A DNA stretch of 64,000 nucleotides. Source: Korobacter sp963703075 (GTDB lineage Bacteria > Acidobacteriota > Terriglobia > Terriglobales > Acidobacteriaceae). Location of the stretch: assembly GCA_963703075.1 (NCBI GenBank), contig OY969786.1, forward strand, positions 3,472,001 to 3,536,000, given 5' to 3'. The translations under genes and the position numbers were made by a program. The first letter of the stretch is position 1. Every line of letters begins with the position of its first letter. A model generated the notes under the pieces. The model was not told the origin of the DNA. It worked only from the letters and a program-made list of their open reading frames with translations, and made no database searches. Positions 16,575 to 24,997 of the stretch are shown piece by piece.

Positions 16575-17603
16575 ATGCCGAATGTTGCTCATGTCAACGT
16601 AATGAAGAAGCTTATCAATTCGCCCCAGGACGTCGTCCGCGAGGCCCTCGAAGGCATGGAGGCGGCGCATGGCGATCGTCTCCGTATCAGTTACGAACCG
16701 GTTTACATTGCGCGCAAGGACGCACCGAAAAAAGGCAAGGTTGGCCTGGTATCCGGCGGCGGCAGCGGCCACGAGCCGATGCATGGAGGCTATGTCGGCA
16801 AAGGCATGCTCGATGCGGCGTGCCCGGGCGCGGTTTTCACCAGTCCTACCCCCGACCAGATGTATGAAGCGAGCAAGGCAGTGCATGGCGGCGCGGGCAT
16901 TCTTCACATTGTGAAGAATTACACCGGCGACGTGATGAACTTTGAATTGGCGCAGGAGATGCTGCGCGGCGACGGGATCGCGGTTGAGAGCGTTCTGACG
17001 GACGACGATGTCGCCGTCGAGAACAGCCTCTACACGGCGGGACGCCGGGGCGTAGGCCTCACCGTGCTGATGGAGAAGTTGCTCGGCGCGGCGGCGGAGA
17101 AAGGCATGCCGCTGGCGGACATTGCTGCCCTCGGCAACGAGATCCGTGTAACTGGACGCAGCATGGGCATAGCGCTCACGCCGTGCACCGTTCCTCATGC
17201 CGGCAAACCTTCTTTCGATTTACCGGAAGATGAAATCGAGCTGGGGATCGGCATTCATGGCGAGCCGGGACGGCGGCGGGTGAAGATTGCCAGCGCCGAT
17301 GAGATCACCGAAAAGCTGATGGAGCCAGTGCTGAGCGATCTGCCGTTCAAGAGCGGCGACGACGTGCTGATGTTCGTGAACGGGATGGGCGGCACGCCGC
17401 TTCTCGAGCTCTACATCATCTATCGGCAAGCCGCGAAGATCGCAAAAGCACACGGGCTCAAAGTGGTTCGCAACCTCGTGGGCAGCTACATTACGAGCCT
17501 GGAGATGGCGGGTACTTCGATCACGCTGCTGCGGATGAACGACCGGCTCACGAAACTGTGGGACGCCCCGGTGGACACTCCAGCGCTGCGCTGGGGAATT
17601 TGA
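16575..17603 (+). CDS. dhaK: Dihydroxyacetone kinase, dihydroxyacetone-binding subunit DhaK
   Basis: Binds dihydroxyacetone covalently and presents it to DhaL-ADP for phosphorylation. The N-terminal region carries GLVSGGGSGHEPMHGGYVGK; the substrate-binding histidine lies in GIGIHGEPG near residue 224; VKNYTGDVMNFELA is also conserved. The 342 residues fit the PEP-dependent (bacterial) class, in which the L domain is a separate protein. AGGAGG at 16562-16567 sets the ATG. It heads dhaK-dhaL-dhaM. No glycerol dehydrogenase lies in the window, so the source of dihydroxyacetone is elsewhere or external. Confidence 0.94.
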   Translation: MPNVAHVNVMKKLINSPQDVVREALEGMEAAHGDRLRISYEPVYIARKDAPKKGKVGLVSGGGSGHEPMHGGYVGKGMLDAACPGAVFTSPTPDQMYEASKAVHGGAGILHIVKNYTGDVMNFELAQEMLRGDGIAVESVLTDDDVAVENSLYTAGRRGVGLTVLMEKLLGAAAEKGMPLADIAALGNEIRVTGRSMGIALTPCTVPHAGKPSFDLPEDEIELGIGIHGEPGRRRVKIASADEITEKLMEPVLSDLPFKSGDDVLMFVNGMGGTPLLELYIIYRQAAKIAKAHGLKVVRNLVGSYITSLEMAGTSITLLRMNDRLTKLWDAPVDTPALRWGI

Positions 17604-17614
17604 GCAGTCTCGTC

Positions 17615-18259
17615 ATGAACTACTTATCACTGAAAGACGCGCGGTCCTGGATGGATGAGACCGCGCGTCTCGTTTCTGAAAATGCGAAGCGATTGACCGA
17701 ACTCGACACCGCGATCGGCGATGGCGATCACGGCGAGAACATGAGCCGCGGATTGAAAGCGGTTGAGAAGAAGCTTGAGACTGTGCAGCCCGAAGACATT
17801 TCTGCGCTGTTCAAGCTGGTCGGCATGACGTTGCTTTCGACCGTCGGCGGGGCAGCGGGGCCCTTGTATGGCGGATTCTTCCTGGCGATGGCGCGCTCGA
17901 CGGTCGGCAAGGAAACGCTCGACAAGGATGCGCTGCTCAAGGGCCTCTCAGAAGGATTAGGCGACATTCAGCGCCGCGGCAAAGCGCAGCTTGGCGACAA
18001 AACCATGGTCGATGGCCTGACGCCTGCGCTTAAAGCGTATGAAGCGACCGCCGACGGCGATCTCTCGGTGGCGACCAAATCCGCCGCCGACACGGCTGCG
18101 AAGGCAGCCGAGGCGACGATCCCGCTGCTCGCACGCAAAGGACGAGCCAGTTATCTCGCCGAGCGCAGTGTCGGGCACCAGGATCCCGGCGCAACTTCTT
18201 GTGCGCTGCTGCTCGAAGCACTGGCTTCGGTCTGCAGCGTGAATCACCAGGGAGAATGA
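17615..18259 (+). CDS. dhaL: Dihydroxyacetone kinase, ADP-binding subunit DhaL
   Basis: All-helical subunit holding a tightly bound ADP that is rephosphorylated by DhaM and then phosphorylates dihydroxyacetone on DhaK. The Mg-binding aspartates are in LDTAIGDGDHGENMSRG (near residue 30); STVGGAAGPLYGGFF and the C-terminal GHQDPGATSCALLL are also typical. With 214 residues it matches E. coli DhaL (210). The ATG at 17615 lies 11 bases after the dhaK stop; earlier in-frame codons would overlap dhaK. dhaM follows after three bases. Confidence 0.93.
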   Translation: MNYLSLKDARSWMDETARLVSENAKRLTELDTAIGDGDHGENMSRGLKAVEKKLETVQPEDISALFKLVGMTLLSTVGGAAGPLYGGFFLAMARSTVGKETLDKDALLKGLSEGLGDIQRRGKAQLGDKTMVDGLTPALKAYEATADGDLSVATKSAADTAAKAAEATIPLLARKGRASYLAERSVGHQDPGATSCALLLEALASVCSVNHQGE

Positions 18260-18262
18260 CTC

Positions 18263-20734
18263 GTGGTCGCGCTGCTCCTGGTCTCCCACAGCAAAGCCTT
18301 GGCCGAGGCGGCACGTGAACTCGTGCTGCAGATGACCAGCCGCGACTACCCGATCGGCATTGCCGCGGGCGTTGGCGACGATCACGAAGAGTTGGGAACC
18401 GACGCGGTGCACATCGCGGAGGTGCTGCACGGGTTGCGGCGGCCGGAAGGCATTCTCGTCCTAATGGATATGGGGAGTGCCGTGCTGAGCGCCCAGGCCG
18501 CGTTGGAGCTCCTTGAGCCCGAGGAGCAGAAGCTGGTTCGGCTCTCGGCCGCGCCGTTTATCGAAGGCGCAGTCATCGCGGCAGTGCAAGCCTCCGCCGG
18601 ATCTTCGCTGGAAGAGGTGGCGGAGGAAGTTGAACGAGCGCTTGTCCCGAAACGAGAACAGGTTGAGCCGATCGCGCCGGTGGAGAGCGGAGCTGAAAAA
18701 GAAGTTCGCTTGGACGGCGATGATGCCGAGATTGTTGTCACGGTGCACAACGAGCACGGATTGCATGCGCGGCCGGCTGCGTCGCTGGTGGAGTTGGCGG
18801 GAAAGTTTGCTTGCGAAATCGAAGTCAGCAATCTCAGGTCTGGCGCGGGCCCGGCCTCCGCTCGCAGCCTGACCAGCATTGCCCTGCTGCAAGTCCGCAA
18901 GGGCGACCGAATCCGCATTCGAGTCCGCGGCGCAGAACGCGAAGCGGCGCTTCGTGCCTTGCAGGAATTGGCGGACTCAGGATTCAGCGAAGGGGTTGCT
19001 CCTGACATCCGGAAACAGCCTGAACGCAAAACAGCAGTCGCGGCCTCGCCCGGAATCGCGATTGGGCCTCTGCTGCTGGTGGAAACTACGGCCAACATTG
19101 AATCAGCTGCGCCGCTTGGGACGCCGGATGCGGAAGTGCGCAGATTGCGAGACACGTTAGAGCGGGTGAAACCTCGTCTCTCGCAAGCAGCAACAGCATC
19201 GTCGCCCATCGCTGCGATTCAAAACGCGCAGGCTGCGTTGCTGAGCGACCCCGTGCTGCTGGAGAAGTCGGAGGCGCTTCTGGCAAGCGGGAGGCTGGGC
19301 GCATCCGGTACATGGGCGCGGGTTTGCGACGAGATTGCCGCTTCGTACGAGGCGATGGACGATGGTTATTTGCGCGAGCGCGCGGCCGATATTCGCGATG
19401 TGAAGCAGATGGTGTTGCGCGAACTCGCGGGTGGCGATTCGGTGCAGCCGTTCTCGCCTGCGACTCCGTCCATTGTGTTGACGGAAGAATTATTGCCAAG
19501 CGAAGCTGCGCTCTGCGACGGATCGCACGTGCTGGGAGTGATTGCGAGACGTGGCAGCGCGACATCGCACAGTGCCATCCTGCTGCGCGCTGCGGGCATT
19601 CCGATGGTGATCGGCGGAAGCTGGAACGCTGCCGATACGGGCAAGCTTGCAGCCATCGACGGGAGCACCGGCGAGGTCTGGATTGATCCGAGCGAAACCG
19701 TGCTGAAGCGTCTATCGGCCTTGCAGCAGCAACGCAGGGATCGTCAGCAAAGCGCGATGCGATCGAAGGCGGAGCCGGCGGTCAGCCTGGATGGTGTACC
19801 CATAGAAATGCTGGCGAATGTTTCGTCGGTGGAAGACGCGCACCGCGCGACCGCCAACTGCGCGGGCGGGATTGGGCTGCTGCGCACCGAGCTGCTTCTT
19901 TCTTCATTGAAAAGTTTGGCGGAGAGCGAACAAATCCGGCTCATCCGCGATGCCCTGCGCGGGGTGGATGGACCGGTACTGGTTCGCACCCTGGACATCG
20001 GCGGGGACAAGCCGATGCCCTCAGTTTCCTGCGCGCCGGAGGGTAATCCGTTTCTCGGGGTTCGGGGCATTCGCCTCACGCTGCGTAACCTCCCCTTCTT
20101 CCGCACGCACCTGCGCGCCATTCTGCAGGCCGGGATCGAAAGCGATCTTTGGATTATGTTTCCCATGGTCTCTTCGCTGGCCGAGATCAATGAGGCACGC
20201 GGCCTGCTTGCCGTAGTCCACGAACAACTTCTGGAAGAAGCGCAGCCGCATGCGTGGCCGGTGAAGCTCGGCTGCATGATCGAGGTGCCGGCAGCAGCGT
20301 TGATGGCTGAAAGCTTGGCCCGTGAACTGGATTTCTTCAGTATCGGCACCAACGACCTGACCCAATACACGATGGCGGCAGAACGAGGCAACGCGGCGCT
20401 GGCGGAGCTGCAGGATGCACTTCATCCGGCGGTGCTGCAATTGATCTATCGAGTGGTGCGAGGCGCGCAAAGCTTTGGCCGCCACGTGTCCATTTGCGGC
20501 GAGGCAGCTTCCGATCCGGCCGCTGCCGCAATCTTCCTCGGCATGGGGGTGCGGAGTTTGAGCATTGCACCCAGGCTCATTCCGGAAGCCAAAGCGTGGG
20601 TGCGGACTTTGAGAATCGCCGAACTCAGGAAGTTAAGCGAACTCGCCCTGCAATGCGGCGACGCTGCCGAGGTACGCGGTTTGGTGAGCAAGTTACTTGT
20701 AGCGGCAAAACAAAGCGATCCGGCAATGCGATGA
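18263..20734 (+). CDS. dhaM: DhaM: fused EIIA(Dha)-HPr-complete Enzyme I phosphotransferase
   Basis: 823-residue PTS protein that carries phosphoryl groups from PEP to the ADP on DhaL. Domains in order: a mannose-type EIIA (residues 1-130) with His in LLVSHSKAL; HPr (about 155-245) with the active His in HGLHARPAASL; and Enzyme I (about 258-820) with the phospho-His in GSATSHSAIL, the PEP-binding C-terminal barrel, and the catalytic Cys in VSICGEAASDP. E. coli DhaM (472 residues) has only a truncated Enzyme I, so this version looks like a self-sufficient relay. The GTG start at 18263, three bases after dhaL, gives the correct EIIA N-terminus. Confidence 0.92.
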   Translation: MVALLLVSHSKALAEAARELVLQMTSRDYPIGIAAGVGDDHEELGTDAVHIAEVLHGLRRPEGILVLMDMGSAVLSAQAALELLEPEEQKLVRLSAAPFIEGAVIAAVQASAGSSLEEVAEEVERALVPKREQVEPIAPVESGAEKEVRLDGDDAEIVVTVHNEHGLHARPAASLVELAGKFACEIEVSNLRSGAGPASARSLTSIALLQVRKGDRIRIRVRGAEREAALRALQELADSGFSEGVAPDIRKQPERKTAVAASPGIAIGPLLLVETTANIESAAPLGTPDAEVRRLRDTLERVKPRLSQAATASSPIAAIQNAQAALLSDPVLLEKSEALLASGRLGASGTWARVCDEIAASYEAMDDGYLRERAADIRDVKQMVLRELAGGDSVQPFSPATPSIVLTEELLPSEAALCDGSHVLGVIARRGSATSHSAILLRAAGIPMVIGGSWNAADTGKLAAIDGSTGEVWIDPSETVLKRLSALQQQRRDRQQSAMRSKAEPAVSLDGVPIEMLANVSSVEDAHRATANCAGGIGLLRTELLLSSLKSLAESEQIRLIRDALRGVDGPVLVRTLDIGGDKPMPSVSCAPEGNPFLGVRGIRLTLRNLPFFRTHLRAILQAGIESDLWIMFPMVSSLAEINEARGLLAVVHEQLLEEAQPHAWPVKLGCMIEVPAAALMAESLARELDFFSIGTNDLTQYTMAAERGNAALAELQDALHPAVLQLIYRVVRGAQSFGRHVSICGEAASDPAAAAIFLGMGVRSLSIAPRLIPEAKAWVRTLRIAELRKLSELALQCGDAAEVRGLVSKLLVAAKQSDPAMR

Positions 20735-20756
20735 ACGCAGCCACTCTGGGGGGAGC

Positions 20757-21020
20757 ATGACGCCAGCAACGCTGAAGGAGATTGTTGAACAACAGTTCAA
20801 GGCCATGGGCCTGCTGCAGTGCCTGGATTTCGGCGACAGCGAATTCCGGGAGCTGCCGGCCTTCTTTGAGGTTTCGCATCTTTCGATGGACTTGACGGTG
20901 ACGGATGCAGCCGTGATTTCCGTGGTGCAGAGCGTTGCAGATCAGCTCAAGACTGACCTGTTCAACCAGCGCGGCATCGAACTCGACGTGCTGGTGCGCA
21001 GCAAAGCGATGGTCAACTAA
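20757..21020 (+). CDS. Small hypothetical protein after dhaM
   Basis: 87-residue acidic, soluble-looking protein with no recognised family and no signal peptide or membrane segment. GGGGGGAG ends two bases before the ATG, so translation is plausible though the spacing is short. It lies 22 bases after the dhaM stop on the same strand and may be cotranscribed with dhaKLM. It may be a small accessory or dimer-forming protein, but nothing in the sequence indicates a function. Confidence 0.55.
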   Translation: MTPATLKEIVEQQFKAMGLLQCLDFGDSEFRELPAFFEVSHLSMDLTVTDAAVISVVQSVADQLKTDLFNQRGIELDVLVRSKAMVN

Positions 21021-21032
21021 AGCGCTACGGCA

Positions 21033-21578
21033 TCAGGCGGCTTCCGAGCGATCCGATTCCGACTGCTGGTTCTCGAGAGAGTCGTCGGAAAACGTGCGCA
21101 ACAGGACACGGCGCGCGGGATGATGAATTTCGTAGAAGATGTATCCCGTTAATCCGATGAGGAACATCGCAATTAAAACTTGCTTCAAAGCGCCGGGCGG
21201 AAGTCCAGGCTCGAGAACACTATCCCCCGGATTCGCGGGATTGTAAGCAATGGTCACCGCGCGTCCCACGCTATAGGCATCGACAATTTCGGCTGCGCGC
21301 TCGCGCTGATAGAGGGGCGCCATGAGAAAACGAATTCGGCGGGATGTATAGACCGTGTTCCCCACACTGTAGCGAAATTCAACAGCCGGCGACCAGCGCG
21401 GGGCAACATCGGTGGCATCGCGGTGCAACACCGAGGCGGTAACATGAGCGGCAGCCCGCGGCCAGCGATCACTGCGCAAGGATTGGGCAACGCCAGAAAA
21501 GGTGTTGGAACCGATGCAGACGACAATGATCCCAAGGATGAGCAGGCCGAACATGCGGCCCTTCGTATCAGAACTCAT
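21033..21578 (-). CDS. DUF3592-like membrane protein
   Basis: 181 residues with an N-terminal membrane segment (MFGLLILGIIVVCIG) and a second near residue 140 (VLIAMFLIGLTGYIFYE), bracketing a beta-rich domain. PRAAAHVTAS, VEFRYSVGNTVYTS and VTIAYNPANPGDSVLEPG are the recurrent DUF3592 features. Function is unknown for the family. The ATG at 21578 is preferred over a TTG ten codons upstream. It is convergent with the small gene after dhaM, with only 12 bases between the stops. Confidence 0.7.
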   Translation of the reverse strand: MSSDTKGRMFGLLILGIIVVCIGSNTFSGVAQSLRSDRWPRAAAHVTASVLHRDATDVAPRWSPAVEFRYSVGNTVYTSRRIRFLMAPLYQRERAAEIVDAYSVGRAVTIAYNPANPGDSVLEPGLPPGALKQVLIAMFLIGLTGYIFYEIHHPARRVLLRTFSDDSLENQQSESDRSEAA

Positions 21579-21680
21579 GCAGCGAACCCCACGTCGGCTG
21601 AGATGCAAGAGATCGTACTAGAGATTCAAATCGGCTGCGAATATGTAATTGAATTCCGCAATGACGAAGGGGGATCGTTC

Positions 21681-22331
21681 TCAATCCAGCTTGATGACGC
21701 CCAGATTGGTTAATCCGTTGATCATGAACTGAATGGCGATGGCCATGAGCATGAGGCCCATGATGCGCATCAGCACGCGGATCCCGGTTTGTCCCATGCG
21801 CTTGCTGACGCGCTCCGCGGCACAGAGGATGAAATAGGAGACGAGCGAACTCAGCGCGATGGCGGCAAAGACGGGGATGGTTGTGGACCAGCTACGCGCG
21901 CTGCTGTTGAGTACCATGACGGTGGAAATCGCGCCGGGCCCGGCGAGCATGGGGATGCCGAGCGGCGTAATGCCCACGTCGTCTTTCGCCGTACCCTCGA
22001 TGGTTTCCGGGGGGCCTTCCTGGGTAGAGCGTTGCGCCTGCAACATATCGAGACCGATCAACAGGAGAATCAGGCCGCCGGCGATTTCAAAGGCTGGCAG
22101 GGTAATGCCGAAGAGCTTAAAGATCGCGGTGCCGGCGAAGGCGAAGGCAGTGAGGACGATGAAGCAGGTCCAGCATGCGCGGGCAGCCATGCGGCGGCGC
22201 GTGGCGGAGTCGTGGCGGGCAGTCATGACAAGGAAAGTCGGGATCACGGCGAAGGGGTCGACCAGGAAAAACACAGAGCTGATCGCGACCAGCGTGAACT
22301 GGACGATATGCGAGGTAAATGCCCCGTGCAT
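21681..22331 (-). CDS. MarC/UPF0056-family integral membrane protein
   Basis: 216-residue hydrophobic protein with about six predicted helices. Family marks include SVFFLVDPFAVIPTFL at the start, ALFKL-like AIFKLFGITLPAFEIAGG, TPLGIPMLAGPGAISTVMVL, and the C-terminal MRIMGLMLMAIAIQFMINGL. The family is widespread and was once linked to antibiotic resistance; no transport substrate is established. The ATG at 22331 gives the usual length; a GTG 33 codons upstream would add a non-homologous segment. It lies between a DUF3592 gene and an asparaginase gene on the same strand without an obvious shared role. Confidence 0.85.
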   Translation of the reverse strand: MHGAFTSHIVQFTLVAISSVFFLVDPFAVIPTFLVMTARHDSATRRRMAARACWTCFIVLTAFAFAGTAIFKLFGITLPAFEIAGGLILLLIGLDMLQAQRSTQEGPPETIEGTAKDDVGITPLGIPMLAGPGAISTVMVLNSSARSWSTTIPVFAAIALSSLVSYFILCAAERVSKRMGQTGIRVLMRIMGLMLMAIAIQFMINGLTNLGVIKLD

Positions 22332-22454
22332 GGTGTGCCCGACTTGGAGGACTGCAAGTTCCACACTTTTATCTTCGCAAACGAAGCGGCCCCGCGTATG
22401 CAAGGCGGGGCCGAACGGCGAAAATTCCACGTTAAACGGGAACTCCGCTTGCGA

Positions 22455-23669
22455 TCACAGTTGCGAATAGCTGGAGGTGGCAAGGTCCGGCATGGGCGGC
22501 CATTCCTGCGGTTCGCCCTGGAAGAGCGAAACACAGTTTTCGTAACGCCGGGTGCCATCGTGCACGGCAAAGCGTGACGGATGCTCCTTGCTGCCGCTCC
22601 ACATAGAGACGCCGGCAAATTCGCCATCCTTGCGGAGGATATAAAACTTCATGCTGACGAACTTCAGCCGGGCCATGTCGCCGTTGTAGTTTCGGACAAT
22701 GCGCTTCAAGGCTTCCATGCCGGCGTCGCGCGGCGACATGCCGTGACGCATGTTCTCGACGATGGTGTGCGCGCCCGCGATCTTGATGTTCTCTTCCCCG
22801 CTGCCGGTGGCGCCGGCGGAGCCCACTTCCTGGTCGCAATAGCAGCCGGCGCCGATAATCGGCGAGTCTCCGAGCCGGCCTGGAAGTTTCCAGGCGAGGC
22901 CACTGGTGGTGGTCGCGCCGCTCATTTCGCCATTCGCTTTCAGGGCTGAGCAATTAATCGTGCCGGTCGGCGGATAAAGCACGCGATGGATGGCGGCCAT
23001 CCGCCGCTCGGGTTCAATGCCGATGCCTTCCGCCAGCTTCTCCATTTCGCGGATGCGCTCTTGCAAATTCTCGCTGCTGGTTCCTTCGGTGGGCAGCTTG
23101 AAGTTCGGACTGGCTGGTCCAGGACCCCACCAGTCGCGATTCGACATGGTCTCTTTCCACAGGAGCCACACCCGGCGCGAGTGATCGGTAAGAAGGTTCA
23201 TGGTGGGGAATCCATGGGCGATGGCGAAGCGTTTTGCGCCTTCCGCCACGAGCATGACGTGACCGGTGTGCTCCATGACGGTCTTGGCAAGCAGAGCCAC
23301 ATGCATGATGTCCTGCACCCCACCGACCGACCCAGCCATGCGCGTTGGGCCATGCATGCAGCAAGCATCGAGCTCAACGACGCCTTCTTCGTTGGGCAAA
23401 CCGCCATAGCCAACGCTGTCGTCGTTCGGATCTTCTTCCGGTCCGCGAATTACCTCGATCACGGCATCCAGGGTGTCTCCGCCCTTTTCCAGCACGGCGT
23501 GTCCACGGTCGAGATAGTTGAAGCCGTTGGCGGCGCTTATGAGGATGTTCTTGCCGGAGCCGGAGGCCTTTCCATTGTCACCACTCAAAGTTTGAGCGTT
23601 GAGATCGACAGCGAGAGAAGCGGTACCAAGGGCAGTGGTGGCGATGAATTCGCGCCGGGAAAATTTCAT
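22455..23669 (-). CDS. Ntn-type glycosylasparaginase / isoaspartyl peptidase, Tat-exported
   Basis: 404-residue member of the asparaginase-2 Ntn-hydrolase family (aspartylglucosaminidase, beta-aspartyl peptidase), which self-cleaves to free a catalytic threonine. The N-terminus carries a twin-arginine signal (FSRREFIATTALGTASLAV), so the enzyme should act in the periplasm. The large subunit has GGLPNEEGVVELDACCMHG, and the cleavage point is probably the G-T bond in PTGTINCSAL. Downstream come TTTSGLAWKLPGRLGDSPI and GSGEENIKIAGAHTIV. The ATG has GGGAGG five bases upstream. Likely roles are glycoasparagine or isoaspartyl peptide breakdown; which one cannot be told. Confidence 0.82.
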   Translation of the reverse strand: MKFSRREFIATTALGTASLAVDLNAQTLSGDNGKASGSGKNILISAANGFNYLDRGHAVLEKGGDTLDAVIEVIRGPEEDPNDDSVGYGGLPNEEGVVELDACCMHGPTRMAGSVGGVQDIMHVALLAKTVMEHTGHVMLVAEGAKRFAIAHGFPTMNLLTDHSRRVWLLWKETMSNRDWWGPGPASPNFKLPTEGTSSENLQERIREMEKLAEGIGIEPERRMAAIHRVLYPPTGTINCSALKANGEMSGATTTSGLAWKLPGRLGDSPIIGAGCYCDQEVGSAGATGSGEENIKIAGAHTIVENMRHGMSPRDAGMEALKRIVRNYNGDMARLKFVSMKFYILRKDGEFAGVSMWSGSKEHPSRFAVHDGTRRYENCVSLFQGEPQEWPPMPDLATSSYSQL

Positions 23670-23779
23670 ACAGACCTCCCGATGAATTGAATCTGCGGCG
23701 GCGCAAGGATAACACGCGATTTCCAAAGCAAAGAAGAGGCGCGGATTATCCACGCCTCTGCAGAACGAAGTCGATGAAC

Positions 23780-24946
23780 TCAGACGGCGAGTTTCATCGG
23801 CGTGTTTTGATCAGCACGGAAGCGAAGGAGCGCCGCGATCCGTCCCACGCGATCGAGATCGCCATTGGCGGGAAGGTAGACCAACTGAACCGCGCTTGCT
23901 AACGCACGGGCAATCAGCGGATCGGCGATGTCCTCTACACCGATCGTTGGATGGCCGCAGACCGCACAGGTATGGGACATGTTGATATCGATATGGCTGC
24001 AGTTGGTGCACTGCACGCCGGGTGCGGAAAATTTATCTTCGAGCAGCAGGACCTGGATTTCCCCCATTTCAAGCGAACGCAGAACGCGTCGCAATCCCAA
24101 GGCTCCACGGCCGTTGCGGCTGGCTTCGCCGATGGTCTCGCGCAGCAACTCGAGCTTGCGCCGGCCATCTTCTTCATCGAGCAGGTAATCGACTTTTTCG
24201 CGGACTTCCTGTGTCGAGGCAGACTTCGCGTCGATCCGGAACTGTCCCAGCAGACGTTCGGCGGTATAGGGGTGCAGCGTGGGACGAATTTCCGACCACA
24301 ATTCGTCGCGACATCCAATGGCCACTTTCTCGCAGCTGGTGCGTTGGCAATAACTTTGCAGGAAATCGGCCACGGTTTTGAAGTGCATCATGGCTTCGTT
24401 TAACTCGTGACGCTCGGCATGGCCGGCATCGTAGCCGGCAAAGCCATCGCTCTTCCCTTTGCGATGAAGATCGTTGAAGAAATCCTGTTTCTCCTCCAGG
24501 CGATCGTCTTCCAGTTCAAAGATGCGCGCCTTGGTGCGATCGATGAGGGCGATCAGAACACGCGGCATCCCATCGAGGACGGGGGCAAGTGGTTTGAGGT
24601 GGAAGCGCGAGTTAACGTGGAGCTCGGTACGGGCTAGCAGTGGGGGCAAATCGTACTCGCGCCAGATTCCCCGATGGGCGCACGCATAAATGGCTTTTGC
24701 CTGGCGGCCGTTGCCCTGAAGGCGATCGGCGAGATTCACGATCTTCTCAATGTCCTCGCGGGCGCAGGAATTCTTTCCGTCCCGTTCGGCGTCCGCGAGG
24801 GTGGCGCGCACGAGGTCTTTTACAAGGATCGCCTCGTGGCGGTGCGATTTATCGAGCGGTGTTTCCGGTTGGTAGTAGAAGGTAAGAGCGCAACCTTCGG
24901 GAGAATAGATCTCCGATATCTCGCGAATTTCTTCCCGCGTGATCAT
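23780..24946 (-). CDS. baeRF (Vms1/eRF1-like) family protein with zinc ribbon
   Basis: 388-residue protein resembling the bacterial archaeo-eukaryotic release factor families (baeRF10 type), related to eRF1, Pelota and Vms1. The central eRF1-like region contains RVLIALIDRTKARIFELED and a charged loop GFAGYDAGHAERHELN where release factors carry their catalytic loop; a classical GGQ is not seen. The C-terminal L7Ae-like domain holds a zinc ribbon, CTNCSHIDINMSHTCAVCG (near residue 325). AGGAG lies upstream of the ATG. It follows the HPF-sigma gene by 51 bases and is probably in the same operon, pointing to a role on stalled or resting ribosomes. That role is inferred. Confidence 0.72.
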   Translation of the reverse strand: MITREEIREISEIYSPEGCALTFYYQPETPLDKSHRHEAILVKDLVRATLADAERDGKNSCAREDIEKIVNLADRLQGNGRQAKAIYACAHRGIWREYDLPPLLARTELHVNSRFHLKPLAPVLDGMPRVLIALIDRTKARIFELEDDRLEEKQDFFNDLHRKGKSDGFAGYDAGHAERHELNEAMMHFKTVADFLQSYCQRTSCEKVAIGCRDELWSEIRPTLHPYTAERLLGQFRIDAKSASTQEVREKVDYLLDEEDGRRKLELLRETIGEASRNGRGALGLRRVLRSLEMGEIQVLLLEDKFSAPGVQCTNCSHIDINMSHTCAVCGHPTIGVEDIADPLIARALASAVQLVYLPANGDLDRVGRIAALLRFRADQNTPMKLAV

Positions 24947-24997
24947 TCCTCAAGTCTCCTGGTAAGGCGGTCTTTGAGGCCGGTTTGTTTGTTGTAT

